DNA of 64,000 nt from Desulfurispirillum indicum S5 (GCF_000177635.2 NC_014836.1:2464001-2528000), one strand, 5' to 3'; positions 1 through 9,732 are shown, counted from the first letter of the stretch. Notes: generated by a model from the letters alone, not told the origin. A program made the numbers and translations.

Positions 1-1
1 C

Positions 2-658
2 TCGCTGCAGATGGACATCAAGGTTGAAGGCATCACGCTGGAGATCATGAAGGCGGCCATCGAGCAGGCCAATGGTGGGCGCATGCACATCCTTGACCGC
101 ATGAATGAGGCCCTGGATACCCACCGCCCTGAGCTGAATCCCCACGCGCCCCGTATCGTGACCATCTATGTCAAGCCTGACAAGATACGCGATATCATCG
201 GAACCGGCGGCAAGGTTATCCGCGGTATTGTGGAGCAGACCGGCGCCAAGATCGATATTGACGACGATGGTCGCTGTCTTGTGGCTTCCGCCAACAAAGA
301 GAGCCTTGACATGGCGGTTGCCATCATCCAGGGAATCCTTGAGGAGCCGGAGATCGGCAAGACCTATAAAGGGAAAGTGAAGAAAGTTGCCGAGTTTGGC
401 GCTTTCGTGGAATTCCTGCCCAATCAGGACGGCCTGCTGCATATTTCGCAGATTGACCACAAACGCGTTGAGCGGGTCAGCGATGTTCTGCAGGAAGGCG
501 ACGAACTGGAAGTACAGCTGATTGAAGTTGACTCCAAGACCGGTAAGTACAAGCTGTCCCGCAAGGCGCTGCTGGTTCGCCCTGCCGGTATGCCCGATGA
601 TGATTCCGATGGCGATGGCGCTGAGCGTCGCCGTCCGATGCACAGTAAACGCCGCTGA
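2..658 (+). CDS. pnp: Polyribonucleotide nucleotidyltransferase, C-terminal part
   Basis: PNPase degrades RNA 3' to 5' using phosphate. Only the C-terminal part is present; the frame is open to the left edge, so the start lies outside the window. After the end of the second RNase PH-like domain come a KH domain (VTIYVKPDKIRDIIGTGGK, with the GxxG loop) and an S1 domain (GKVKKVAEFGAFVEF...GLLHISQI), the standard PNPase order. The tail is acidic, then basic (PDDDSDGDGAERRR). The ATG at 11 is an internal methionine, not the start. It lies ahead of rplU, which has its own promoter. Confidence 0.96.
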   Translation, partial: SLQMDIKVEGITLEIMKAAIEQANGGRMHILDRMNEALDTHRPELNPHAPRIVTIYVKPDKIRDIIGTGGKVIRGIVEQTGAKIDIDDDGRCLVASANKESLDMAVAIIQGILEEPEIGKTYKGKVKKVAEFGAFVEFLPNQDGLLHISQIDHKRVERVSDVLQEGDELEVQLIEVDSKTGKYKLSRKALLVRPAGMPDDDSDGDGAERRRPMHSKRR

Positions 659-672
659 AGCAGTATTTTTCC

Positions 673-699
673 TTGACTTGGGGTCGGGGGGTGTATATG
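673..699 (+). promoter_or_regulatory. Probable sigma70 promoter of rplU-rpmA
   Basis: TTGACT at 673-678, then TATATG at 694-699 (15-nt spacer) or TATGCT at 696-701 (17-nt spacer). It lies in the 92-bp gap after pnp. The G-rich spacer is unusual. Confidence 0.5.
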
Positions 700-750
700 C
701 TTTGTCGGTTTTGTAAGAAAAATGATTGAGAGTTTCATGGAGGTGCAGCC

Positions 751-1059
751 GTGCAAGCGGTCATAAAAACCTGCGGAAAGCAGTACCACGTCAGCGAAGG
801 AGATGTCCTGTCTGTCAGCCGTCTTGAAGGCGAGATCGGTGATGTCGTGCATGTCAATGAAGTACTTCTGCTCAGTGGTGACAGTGTTGTTGTTGGCGCT
901 CCCTATGTCGAAGGCGCGAAGGTATCTCTGGAGATCCTGAGCCAGTACAAAGGGAAGAAGATTATCGCTTTTAAGTCCAAGCGACGTAAAAAATCGAAGT
1001 GTAAGCGCGGCTTCCGGCAATCGCTGACCAAGATTCGCGTTGCCAAGATAGAACAGTAA
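751..1059 (+). CDS. rplU: 50S ribosomal protein L21
   Basis: Structural protein of the large ribosomal subunit that binds 23S rRNA. The 102 residues match the family length. The N-terminus (MQAVIKTCGKQYHVSEGD) and the basic stretch KRRKKSKCKRGFRQ followed by a terminal TKIRVAKIE are typical. The start is GTG, placed by a GGAGG about 8 nt upstream. rpmA follows 21 bp later, the usual L21-L27 pairing ahead of obgE. Confidence 0.97.
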   Translation: MQAVIKTCGKQYHVSEGDVLSVSRLEGEIGDVVHVNEVLLLSGDSVVVGAPYVEGAKVSLEILSQYKGKKIIAFKSKRRKKSKCKRGFRQSLTKIRVAKIEQ

Positions 1060-1080
1060 CGAGTATTGAAGGAGTAGACC

Positions 1081-1353
1081 ATGGCTCACAAGAAAGCAGG
1101 CGGCAGTTCCCGCAATGGACGGGATTCACAGTCCAAACGCCTTGGAGTGAAAAAGTTCGGTGGCGAACAGGTTCTGGCCGGAAATATTCTTGTTCGTCAA
1201 AGAGGCACGCGCTTCTATCCCGGTGAAAACGTTGGAATGGGCAGGGACTTCACCCTTTTCTCCAAGGTTGAGGGCAAGGTGACTTTTGTGACCAGAAAAG
1301 GTGGCAGAAGGTATATTAATGTTGTTGAAGCGGGCACGGAAAGCGCCAGCTGA
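1081..1353 (+). CDS. rpmA: 50S ribosomal protein L27
   Basis: L27 lies near the peptidyl-transferase centre. At 90 residues it has the usual length, and it begins directly with [20 protein letters not shown], so there is no cleavable N-terminal extension of the Firmicutes kind. The core motifs [23 protein letters not shown] are intact. A GAAGGAG ribosome-binding site precedes the ATG. A strong terminator follows, so rplU-rpmA is a separate transcription unit from obgE, at least in part. Confidence 0.98.
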   Translation: MAHKKAGGSSRNGRDSQSKRLGVKKFGGEQVLAGNILVRQRGTRFYPGENVGMGRDFTLFSKVEGKVTFVTRKGGRRYINVVEAGTESAS

Positions 1354-1377
1354 ACACAGGTGAATTTTAACCCCCGA

Positions 1378-1414
1378 GGGAGCACCAGCCATGCGTGGCC
1401 AGTGCTCCCTTTTC
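1378..1414 (+). terminator. Rho-independent terminator after rpmA
   Basis: Stem GGGAGCAC (1378-1385) / GTGCTCCC (1402-1409), with a further 4-bp inner stem, followed by TTTTCT. It overlaps the longest possible obgE reading frame and so argues for the downstream obgE start at 1446. Confidence 0.85.
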
Positions 1415-1445
1415 TCATTACAGATGTACCGTAAAAGAGTTTCAT

Positions 1446-2462
1446 ATGTTTATTGACAGTATCAGTATAAAGGTTCAGGGCGGCCGTGGCGGCAATGGCT
1501 GCATGAGTTTCCGCCGTGAGAAGTATGTGCCGCTGGGTGGCCCCGATGGAGGCTGTGGCGGCGCGGGCGGTAATGTCGTTCTGGAGGCTGATGAACGCTA
1601 TCAGACGCTCCATGACTTCAACTACCAGCGCCACTATACCGCCAAGCGGGGGCAACACGGCAAGAGTGCCAATATGACCGGGCGCACCGGCGAGGATCTG
1701 GTGTTGAAGGTTCCTCCCGGAACCCTGGTGCGCGATGTTGCTACTGGTGAACTGCTGGCGGATATGGTGGAAAATGGCCAGCGATTCGTGGTGGCAGCTG
1801 GCGGTCGTGGTGGTCGGGGAAATCTCTGTTTTCAGTCTGCAAATAACAAGGCTCCACGCCGGGCTGATGATGGTCAGGAAGGCGAGTACCGCGAAATTGA
1901 GCTTGAATTGAAGCTGTTAGCCGATGTGGGTATTGCCGGGCTGCCCAATGCCGGCAAGTCTACTCTGATCTCGCGCATTTCATCGGCACGCCCGAAGATT
2001 GCTGACTATCCTTTCACAACGCTTGTGCCGCAGTTGGGGGTAGTGAAGGTTTCCGATTACCAGTCCATGGTGGTGGCCGACATTCCCGGCCTTATCCGCG
2101 GAGCCTCCGAGGGAGTTGGCCTTGGTCACCAGTTTCTCAAGCATATAGAGCGTACTTCCCTGATTCTCCACCTGGTGGATCTGGCCACAGATGAATATGA
2201 CATCGAAGAGGCATATTCCATCGTTGACGAGGAGCTGCGTGCCTATGGAGATGAACTGGCCAGAAAGCATCGCATCGTAGTGGGTACCAAGACCGATAGT
2301 TGCCAGGATAGTGATCGTCTGCAAAAAATACGCAAGCTGGCTGAGGAAAACGGGTTTGACATAATTTTCATTTCCAGTATAACAGGCGACAATCTTGACG
2401 CCCTGGTGCGTCTTGCCTGGGAAAAGCTCTGTGATATTCGAGGTATACATGAAGTCCAGTGA
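1446..2462 (+). CDS. obgE: Obg family GTPase
   Basis: Ribosome-associated GTPase needed for 50S assembly and growth control. The glycine-rich Obg fold is at residues ~1-158 (MFIDSISIKVQGGRGGNG), followed by the G domain: P-loop GLPNAGKST, switch region DYPFTTLVPQLG, DIPGLIRGASEG and GTKTD. It has 338 residues and no C-terminal OCT domain. The frame could be opened at a GTG at 1395, but that codon sits inside the rpmA terminator; ATG 1446 gives the family N-terminus. Its 3' end overlaps rsfS. Confidence 0.96.
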   Translation: MFIDSISIKVQGGRGGNGCMSFRREKYVPLGGPDGGCGGAGGNVVLEADERYQTLHDFNYQRHYTAKRGQHGKSANMTGRTGEDLVLKVPPGTLVRDVATGELLADMVENGQRFVVAAGGRGGRGNLCFQSANNKAPRRADDGQEGEYREIELELKLLADVGIAGLPNAGKSTLISRISSARPKIADYPFTTLVPQLGVVKVSDYQSMVVADIPGLIRGASEGVGLGHQFLKHIERTSLILHLVDLATDEYDIEEAYSIVDEELRAYGDELARKHRIVVGTKTDSCQDSDRLQKIRKLAEENGFDIIFISSITGDNLDALVRLAWEKLCDIRGIHEVQ

Positions 2463-2826
2463 ACTTTTGGAGCGCATCCACCAGCTGGCGGATGAGAAAC
2501 ATGCAGCGGACGTGAAGGCCCTGGAGCTTGCAGGAGTCTCAAGCTTTGCCGATTATTTCTACATCTGTACAGCCCAGTCCGCGCGCCAGGCCCAGGCAAT
2601 CGCTGACCATATTCGCGAGACGGTGAAGAAGGAAGCCGGTGTCAGCGTGCTGGGCGCAGAAGGCTATGATACCGGTGAGTGGGTTCTGCTTGATTTTGGA
2701 GATATTATTGTGCACATTTTTTCTCCCCAGCTGCGCGAGTACTATCGACTGGAGTCCCTCTGGGAGGGAGCGCCCGAGGTGAATTTTGAAGTATCGTCTT
2801 CTGAGCACCGGCAAGATCCGCAATAA
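2449..2826 (+). CDS. rsfS: Ribosomal silencing factor RsfS
   Basis: RsfS binds L14 and blocks subunit joining in starved cells. The ATG at 2449 lies 14 bp inside obgE and gives 125 residues, the normal size. Conserved features include FADYFYICTAQSARQAQAIAD, the central GYDTGEWVLLDFGDIIVHIF and the C-terminal YYRLESLW. A longer reading frame from 2395 would add 18 non-homologous residues inside obgE and was discarded. It overlaps rlmH, so the genes are probably translationally coupled. Confidence 0.96.
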   Translation: MKSSELLERIHQLADEKHAADVKALELAGVSSFADYFYICTAQSARQAQAIADHIRETVKKEAGVSVLGAEGYDTGEWVLLDFGDIIVHIFSPQLREYYRLESLWEGAPEVNFEVSSSEHRQDPQ

Positions 2827-3256
2827 GCATATCCAGGCACTGGTCGCCGACTATGAAGGGCGTATTCATCGCATGGTGCCTTTCGAAAGCGTTGAGATCG
2901 CCGATGAAAAGATTCAGTCTGGCCGGCCCGTCGCGGCCATTCAGAAGGCTGAAGGAGAGCGGCTGCTGAAAAAGATTCCCGCTGATGCCTGTACGGTGGT
3001 GCTTGATGAAAAGGGAAAGCAATTGAGTTCTGTTGAGTTGGCAAACTGGATTCAGGGCATGGAGAGTCGGTACCGGGAGATGATCTTCTGTATCGGTGGT
3101 GCCCTGGGGCATGGCGAGGAAGTGAAGGCGCGGGCTGATTGCCTCCTCTCACTCTCCGCCATGACCATGACCCACACGATGGCCCGGCTCTTTGCCGTGG
3201 AGCAGCTGTACCGGGCCTTCGCCATTCAAAAGGGTTTGCCTTATCATAATGAATAA
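2786..3256 (+). CDS. rlmH: 23S rRNA (pseudouridine1915-N3)-methyltransferase
   Basis: RlmH methylates pseudouridine 1915 in helix 69 of 23S rRNA with SAM, acting as a SPOUT dimer. The 156 residues cover the whole family. C-terminal SPOUT motifs include FCIGGALGHGEEV and LSLSAMTMTHTMARLFAVEQLYRAF. The start is TTG, 40 bp inside rsfS, with GAGG about 7 nt upstream. The order obgE-rsfS-rlmH is a common ribosome-maturation cluster. Confidence 0.95.
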   Translation: MKYRLLSTGKIRNKHIQALVADYEGRIHRMVPFESVEIADEKIQSGRPVAAIQKAEGERLLKKIPADACTVVLDEKGKQLSSVELANWIQGMESRYREMIFCIGGALGHGEEVKARADCLLSLSAMTMTHTMARLFAVEQLYRAFAIQKGLPYHNE

Positions 3257-3271
3257 CTGGAGGTTTGCCAT

Positions 3272-3631
3272 ATGGCGATGAATCTGGAAAACGCAAAAGA
3301 AACCTTGATTCAGATGAAGCGGGATCTCTTGGAGGCTATTCGACAGCGCAGCGAACAGAGCAATGAGCTGGGTCGCGATGGTGCTCAGGACAGTGCGGAT
3401 GAGGCCAACAATGATAACCTCCGCAATATCATGATTGAAATGAATGACCGGGACTCCCGCAAGGTGCGCCTGATTGAGCTGGCCCTTGATCGCATTGAAA
3501 AAGGCGAGTATGAGACCTGCATGGAGTGCGGAGAGCCTATTGGCACCGAGCGCCTGGAGTATCGCCCTTTTGCCCGTTACTGTCGTGACTGCAAGGAAGA
3601 ACTGGAGCAATCCAAGGAAGTGGATGACTGA
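3272..3631 (+). CDS. dksA: DksA/TraR-family zinc-finger protein
   Basis: Proteins of this family bind the RNA polymerase secondary channel and modulate transcription with ppGpp. The 119 residues hold an N-terminal helical hairpin (residues ~1-80) and a four-cysteine zinc knuckle at C83, C86, C104 and C107. In place of the E. coli coiled-coil tip it reads GAQDSADEANND, so it may be a DksA-like paralogue rather than a strict orthologue. A TGGAGG site precedes ATG 3272. The stop overlaps the gpmI start as TGATG. Confidence 0.88.
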   Translation: MAMNLENAKETLIQMKRDLLEAIRQRSEQSNELGRDGAQDSADEANNDNLRNIMIEMNDRDSRKVRLIELALDRIEKGEYETCMECGEPIGTERLEYRPFARYCRDCKEELEQSKEVDD

Positions 3632-5142
3632 TGTCCAGCCGGGCTGCACTGATTATTCTGGATGGTTTTGGCTTTCGCCCCGAGCAGCTGGGGAATGCGA
3701 CCGTCGCCGCTGATATGCCATTTTATCGTGGGCTCCTGTCCCGGTATCCCCATACACTGATTCATGCCAGTGGCGAGGCGGTCGGCCTGCCGACCGGTCA
3801 GATGGGAAACTCGGAAGTGGGGCACCTCAATATCGGGGCCGGAAGGGTTGTCTACCAGGATCTTGTGCGCATCAGCAAGGCCCTTGGCGAAGGGAGTATC
3901 GCCGAAAATGAGACTGTGAACTCCTTTCTTGCGCAGGTGAAACCAGGGCGGACCCTGCACCTTATCGGGCTGTTGTCCGACGGTGGTGTGCATTCCCACC
4001 TCGAACACCTTTTTGGTCTTATCGACTACGCCCGTTCCCGCGGCGTGAAATCCATCGCCGTGCACGCCTTTCTGGACGGGCGGGATACGCCGCCACGCAG
4101 TGGCCTGGGCTATATCAGGCAGCTGCAGGATTTCCTGGCCAGCCGTCCTGGTGTGGTGCTGTCATCGGTCATCGGCCGTTTTTTTGCCATGGATCGTGAC
4201 AAACGCTGGGAGCGGGTGGAGAAGGCGTACCGCCTGTTAATTCACGGTGAAGGGGAGGTCTGCCCCGATGTCGAAGCCGCGCTGGAGCGCAGCTATGCCA
4301 GCAATGTCACCGATGAGTTCATGGAGCCCCTGAAGTGCAGTGACATTCCCAATATAGCGTGCGATGACAGTGTTTTCTGCTTTAACTTTCGCTCGGACAG
4401 GGTTCGTGAACTGACACAGGCTCTGGCTCTGGACGCAGATCTGCCTTTCGCGACACCGGTAAAAATTCAACGCTTCCTGTGCCTTACCGAATACTCTGCC
4501 GACTTTGGGCTGCCCGTAGCCTTTGAGCAGCAGCCGCTGGCCGATATTCTCGGTGATGTGGTCAGTGCCCGGGGGCGAACCCAGCTGCGCATCGCCGAAA
4601 CCGAAAAGTACGCCCATGTCACCTTTTTCTTTAATGGAGGAGTAGAGCGGCAGTTTCCCGGTGAGCAGCGGCTCCTCATTCCCTCTCCCCGTCAGGTCAG
4701 AACCTACGATGAAAAACCCGAGATGAGTGCCATGGAAGTGGCCGATGCTCTTTGCGCCCATGTGCGTCAGCAGCAGCCGGATCTGATTATTCTGAATTTC
4801 GCCAATCCTGATATGGTAGGACATACGGGGATTTTCGAAGCTGCTGTGGCAGCCTGCGAGGCGGTTGACCGTGCACTGGAAAAAGTTGTCAATGAGCTGC
4901 TGCAGCACGGGTATGCCGTATTGATCACGGCAGACCATGGCAACGCTGAACAGATGCTGGATGCCTCCGGCCAGCCGCATACTGCCCATACCAGTAACCC
5001 CGTGCCCTTCATTGCGCTGACATCGCAGCCATGTCAACTGCAGCAGCATGGTAAACTGGCGGATATCGCGCCGACGCTTCTGTATCTGATGGGTATTGAA
5101 AAGCCTGCTGCCATGACCGGGACACCGCTGCTCTCCCTATGA
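3631..5142 (+). CDS. gpmI: 2,3-bisphosphoglycerate-independent phosphoglycerate mutase
   Basis: Interconverts 3- and 2-phosphoglycerate through a phosphoserine intermediate with two metal ions. The 503 residues are full length. Metal-binding ILDGFG lies at the N-terminus, the catalytic serine is in GQMGNSEVGHLNIGAGR (about residue 62), then come HAFLDGRDTPP, FFAMDRDKRWER and the C-terminal ITADHGNAEQM and PHTAHTSNPVPF. It overlaps dksA and comF by a few bases, so it is co-translated within the ribosome-maturation operon. gap and pgk lie downstream. Confidence 0.97.
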   Translation: MSSRAALIILDGFGFRPEQLGNATVAADMPFYRGLLSRYPHTLIHASGEAVGLPTGQMGNSEVGHLNIGAGRVVYQDLVRISKALGEGSIAENETVNSFLAQVKPGRTLHLIGLLSDGGVHSHLEHLFGLIDYARSRGVKSIAVHAFLDGRDTPPRSGLGYIRQLQDFLASRPGVVLSSVIGRFFAMDRDKRWERVEKAYRLLIHGEGEVCPDVEAALERSYASNVTDEFMEPLKCSDIPNIACDDSVFCFNFRSDRVRELTQALALDADLPFATPVKIQRFLCLTEYSADFGLPVAFEQQPLADILGDVVSARGRTQLRIAETEKYAHVTFFFNGGVERQFPGEQRLLIPSPRQVRTYDEKPEMSAMEVADALCAHVRQQQPDLIILNFANPDMVGHTGIFEAAVAACEAVDRALEKVVNELLQHGYAVLITADHGNAEQMLDASGQPHTAHTSNPVPFIALTSQPCQLQQHGKLADIAPTLLYLMGIEKPAAMTGTPLLSL

Positions 5143-5786
5143 AACCGCTTGCACGTCTGTGTTCACGGGTTCTGGATATTGCCTATCCCCGCATCTGCCG
5201 TCACTGTCATCGACCCATCGAGCGTGAGTTGCAGGCCACGGCTTTGTGTGCAGCCTGTTCACGGCTCTGTGTCCTGGATATGTCCACCCAGCTTCTTGAC
5301 CCCCTCTGGGTTACTTCCCTGTATACCTATAAATCGCCTCTGCTCTCCCTGCTGAAGTCGTGGAAATACAGCCGCGACATGCAGGCTTTGCAGACCCTGA
5401 CCTGGTACTGGCGCAAAGGGATTGTCAGTATGCCCGATGAGTATTTCGCGGGCGCCGTAGTCACCTGGGTGCCCATGCATTTTTCCAAGTACCTGTACCG
5501 GGGCTTCAACTCGGCCCGGCAGCTGGCGCTGGATGTTCCGGGGGAGAAACGGACACTTCTGTGGCGCTACCTGCCCGGTTTCTCCCAGGCAGGCAAAGGG
5601 AGAAAAGATAGACTTGCCACGGCTGGCTTTGCTATAGTGCCAAAGAAATATAACGTTCAGAAAGTGGTGCTGGTGGATGATATTGTCACTACTGGAGCCA
5701 CTCTGCGGGCATGCGCTGTGGCGCTGTTGCCGAAAACCGGGGGGAATGTGCGTGCAGTGACGCTTTTGAGGGCCGATTCGCTATGA
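5139..5786 (+). CDS. comF: ComF-family phosphoribosyltransferase-like protein
   Basis: ComF proteins act in natural transformation in some bacteria; in others the role is unclear. The N-terminus has a zinc-ribbon pattern (CRHCHRP...CAACSRLC), followed by the double-zinc/ComF core TYKSPLLSLLKSWKYSRD and the PRPP-binding motif VVLVDDIVTTGAT near residue 180. It has 215 residues. It overlaps gpmI by ATGA and the next gene by ATGA. Confidence 0.9.
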   Translation: MKPLARLCSRVLDIAYPRICRHCHRPIERELQATALCAACSRLCVLDMSTQLLDPLWVTSLYTYKSPLLSLLKSWKYSRDMQALQTLTWYWRKGIVSMPDEYFAGAVVTWVPMHFSKYLYRGFNSARQLALDVPGEKRTLLWRYLPGFSQAGKGRKDRLATAGFAIVPKKYNVQKVVLVDDIVTTGATLRACAVALLPKTGGNVRAVTLLRADSL

Positions 5787-7414
5787 AGTATACCGTGTCA
5801 TCCAACGAAGTGAAGTTTCTGGAGTTTTTTACCCAGTCGCTTCTGCAGGCACAGTGCTTTTACCAGATGATCGTTGGTGTGGCTGGCCATGAGTCTTTCA
5901 CCATCATCGTGCGTGGTGCTGCTGATGACGTGAAGGTTTATCAGCAGGAGGTCAGCTATAAGGATAATCCGGTCAGCAATGCTATTCAGAGTGTTTTTGA
6001 GACAGGCAAGTCAGCGGTGGTGTCGGCAACCCAGAACGAACAGGCTTTTCAGATACTGGCCTTTGCCTTCCCCCAGCTTCACGAAAAAGGTTTTGTGCTC
6101 TTTGACAGCAAAGGCTATTCAGAGGTCTTTTCCCAGGACACCATAACCTTTCTTCAGAATAAAGCGTACAGCGTCGGTAACCTCAAAGGTCTGCTGATGA
6201 GTACCTTTGAATCCTACCAGAGTCAGATTAACCGCATGCGCAGAGATGCGGCTGACTTTTTTTTCCAGTCTCAGGGAGACAAGCCCGAATGCGACGAAGC
6301 AACGGCGCAGCTGCAGGAGATGCAGAACATCCTGGCTGTGGTCAAGGAAAGTCGTCGTAAACTCTACACCCTTTTTGACAATATCTCCGTTGGCCTGTGT
6401 TCTATTGATCCATCGCTGGTTATCGTCAATGTAAACCGTTATTTTGCCAGGGCCATAGCGGGTAAGGATGTCAAGGATCTGGTGGGGCAGTCGCTGAGCC
6501 CCTATGTCAATATCAGTCAGCACATGGCAACCATTAGTGAAGTGTTTGCTTCTGGCGAGGGTCGCACCACGGTGGTCGACGAGATGGGGGGGCATGGGAG
6601 TAACCGCACCTTTTCCGTTGAGCTGTTTCCCATTTCTGAAAATGATGCCATTATAGAAGTGGGACTGCTTTTCAAGGATATCACGGAGCTCATGAAGACC
6701 CAGAAGACCTTCCGTGATTTTCAGAAGTTCACCCAGAACAAGTTCAAGAACCTTGATTCGCTGCAGAAAGAGTACAGCCTGCTCTCTGAGAAGTACAAGG
6801 CACTCTATTCGCGCTATGTAAGTGCGACAAAGGAGTTCCAGGAGATGAGCAAGCGCCACCAGCTGCTGGGCGTGAAGTATGAGCAGGCTGTGGGGCTTAT
6901 TGAAAAGGGCGAGCAGGGAAAGTTGATGGTGGAGAAGCTTGCGGAGCAGAAGAAGCGGCGTGAGCTCGTATTGCTGCTCTCCCGTCAGAAAGAGATGGTG
7001 GAGAACCTTCTCATTGAACGGGCCGATGTTGCCAAGTCATTTGGCGAGGGGTATCAGCGCTACCTGCATCAGATATCCCTCTACCTCAATCGTGTTGATA
7101 ATATGGTGAGCAAGTCGGGGCTGAGCAGTGCCCAGCTTGAGGAGGTGCAGGAGATGACTGTGGAAGTGCGCCAGCAGCTTGAGCGTTTTACGCAGTTGAT
7201 AGCTCCGGTCTTTGAGGTGGTCAGTGATCTGCGTGGCAAGGTGCAGTCATTCTCCCGCGAACTCCATGAGTTTGTGCAGAAATATTCCCGCGAAGGAGCT
7301 CCAGAGGAAGAAGAGAGTTCCTCGGGTGAATACACCTACCGGGCACTGGCTCCTACCCAAGCGCCCCGTGAAGCGGGCAGCCGCGACGGAATACAGATGT
7401 TTGTTCTTTCTTGA
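5783..7414 (+). CDS. PAS-domain coiled-coil protein, probable signalling scaffold
   Basis: No family-level name can be given. The 543 residues start at the ATG overlapping the comF stop (ATGA); a longer frame from 5711 would lie in comF. Residues ~1-160 look like a sensory or GAF-type fold, ~205-315 are a PAS domain (LYTLFDNISVGLCSIDPSLV...VNRYFARAI), and ~325-500 are a long charged coiled coil. I see no kinase, GGDEF, HTH or output domain and no membrane span. It may be a cytoplasmic sensor that acts through protein contacts. Confidence 0.65.
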   Translation: MKYTVSSNEVKFLEFFTQSLLQAQCFYQMIVGVAGHESFTIIVRGAADDVKVYQQEVSYKDNPVSNAIQSVFETGKSAVVSATQNEQAFQILAFAFPQLHEKGFVLFDSKGYSEVFSQDTITFLQNKAYSVGNLKGLLMSTFESYQSQINRMRRDAADFFFQSQGDKPECDEATAQLQEMQNILAVVKESRRKLYTLFDNISVGLCSIDPSLVIVNVNRYFARAIAGKDVKDLVGQSLSPYVNISQHMATISEVFASGEGRTTVVDEMGGHGSNRTFSVELFPISENDAIIEVGLLFKDITELMKTQKTFRDFQKFTQNKFKNLDSLQKEYSLLSEKYKALYSRYVSATKEFQEMSKRHQLLGVKYEQAVGLIEKGEQGKLMVEKLAEQKKRRELVLLLSRQKEMVENLLIERADVAKSFGEGYQRYLHQISLYLNRVDNMVSKSGLSSAQLEEVQEMTVEVRQQLERFTQLIAPVFEVVSDLRGKVQSFSRELHEFVQKYSREGAPEEEESSSGEYTYRALAPTQAPREAGSRDGIQMFVLS

Positions 7415-7421
7415 ATTCTGA

Positions 7422-8462
<1,041 letters not shown>

Positions 8463-8474
8463 TTCGGGGGAAGC

Positions 8475-9662
8475 ATGGCCAAGCAAAGCGTGCGCGATAT
8501 TGATTTCCAGGGGAAGCGGGTTTTTGTCCGCGTCGATTTCAATGTTCCGATCAAAGATGGCGTGGTGCAGGACGCAACGCGAATTGAAGCCGCTGTTCCC
8601 ACCGTGGAGTATATTGCCGGTATGGGAGGCAAGGTTATCCTTGCCTCCCATCTGGGGCGCCCGAAGGGTAAGCCCGATGCAACATTTTCCCTTGAACCCG
8701 TTGCCGCCGAGCTCGCGAAGCGCATGGGCCGTCCAGTGGTATTTGTGCCGGACTGCGTTGGGCCGAAAGTGGTTCAGGCGGTTGCTTCCATGCGGGCTGG
8801 CGATGTCGTCCTGCTGGAAAACACACGCTTCTACCGTGAAGAGGAGCAGAATGACCCCGAGTTCTCCCGCAAACTGGCTGAGAGTGCCGATATCTATGTG
8901 TGCGATGCCTTTGGCTCTGCTCACCGTGCTCACGCTTCCACCGCAGGTATGACCGCGTATATTGCGCAGAGGGTCACCGGCTTTCTCATGGAAAAGGAGC
9001 TGGAATACCTCAGTGTTCGTATCAGTCAGGCTGAGGCGCCCTTCGTGGCTATTCTTGGCGGCGCCAAGGTCTCCGACAAAATCCCGGTTATCGAAAACCT
9101 CTTTGATAAGGTGCACCATATCATCATCGGTGGCGCCATGGCCTACACTTTCCTCAGTGCCCAGGGAATACGCACCGGGAAATCCATGGTGGAAGAGTCC
9201 ATGAAGGAATATTCCCTGCAGCTGCTGGCTACGGCGCAGCGCAAGGGCGTTAAAGTGCATCTGCCCGTCGATCACGTGGCCGGACGGGAGTTCTCCGAGG
9301 TGACGGAAAAGCTGATCACTCCCGATGCCCATATCCCCGACGGGTATATGGGTCTTGACATTGGCCCCCGCACCAGGCAGGCGTTTCAGGAGATTATTGC
9401 GGAAGCCAGGACGGTGCTGTGGAATGGCCCCATGGGGGTGTTTGAGTGGCAGAGTTTCGCCGAGGGAACCTTTGCTATTGCCGCCGCCATGGCGAACAAT
9501 ACCGCTGCTACCACCATTGTTGGTGGTGGTGATAGTGTCAGCGCCATTCAGCAGAGTGGTCTCGCTGATCGCGTCAGCCATATCTCCACTGGCGGGGGAG
9601 CCAGCCTGGAGTTACTCAGCGGCGTCGACCTTCCAGGTGTGGCCTGTCTTTCAGACAAATAA
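8475..9662 (+). CDS. pgk: Phosphoglycerate kinase
   Basis: Transfers phosphate between 1,3-bisphosphoglycerate and ADP. It has 395 residues. Substrate-binding motifs RVDFNVPIKDG and LASHLGRPKG are near the N-terminus; the C-terminal half has FVAILGGAKVSDKIPVI, LWNGPMGVFE and the nucleotide-binding glycine loop VGGGDSVSAI...STGGGASLELL. Second gene after gap and probably co-transcribed with it. The ATP synthase operon starts after a regulatory gap. Confidence 0.98.
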   Translation: MAKQSVRDIDFQGKRVFVRVDFNVPIKDGVVQDATRIEAAVPTVEYIAGMGGKVILASHLGRPKGKPDATFSLEPVAAELAKRMGRPVVFVPDCVGPKVVQAVASMRAGDVVLLENTRFYREEEQNDPEFSRKLAESADIYVCDAFGSAHRAHASTAGMTAYIAQRVTGFLMEKELEYLSVRISQAEAPFVAILGGAKVSDKIPVIENLFDKVHHIIIGGAMAYTFLSAQGIRTGKSMVEESMKEYSLQLLATAQRKGVKVHLPVDHVAGREFSEVTEKLITPDAHIPDGYMGLDIGPRTRQAFQEIIAEARTVLWNGPMGVFEWQSFAEGTFAIAAAMANNTAATTIVGGGDSVSAIQQSGLADRVSHISTGGGASLELLSGVDLPGVACLSDK

Positions 9663-9687
9663 TTTTCTGTCACTTCCGTCCTGGCAG

Positions 9688-9701
9688 GATTGTATACACA
9701 C
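9688..9701 (+). promoter_or_regulatory. Putative operator copy 1, GATTGTATACACAC
   Basis: A 14-bp site with the palindromic core TGTATACA, repeated 23 bp downstream. It lies just upstream of the -35 element of the ATP synthase promoter. The core resembles operators of the FCD subclass of GntR regulators; the regulator itself is not identified. Confidence 0.5.
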
Positions 9702-9703
9702 GC

Positions 9704-9732
9704 TTGACGAGATTGTATACACATGGTAGATT
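9704..9732 (+). promoter_or_regulatory. Probable sigma70 promoter of the ATP synthase operon
   Basis: TTGACG (9704-9709), 17-nt spacer, TAGATT (9727-9732), ahead of the atpF' start at 9810. The second TGTATACA operator fills the spacer. Confidence 0.55.
9711..9724 (+). promoter_or_regulatory. Putative operator copy 2, GATTGTATACACAT
   Basis: Second copy of the 14-bp site, 13/14 identical to the copy at 9688. It lies between the -35 and -10 hexamers, where a bound protein would be expected to block polymerase. Confidence 0.5.

Noticed and set aside
1395-1445. Upstream GTG start for obgE
   Set aside because: Lies inside the rpmA terminator and adds residues not found in the family.
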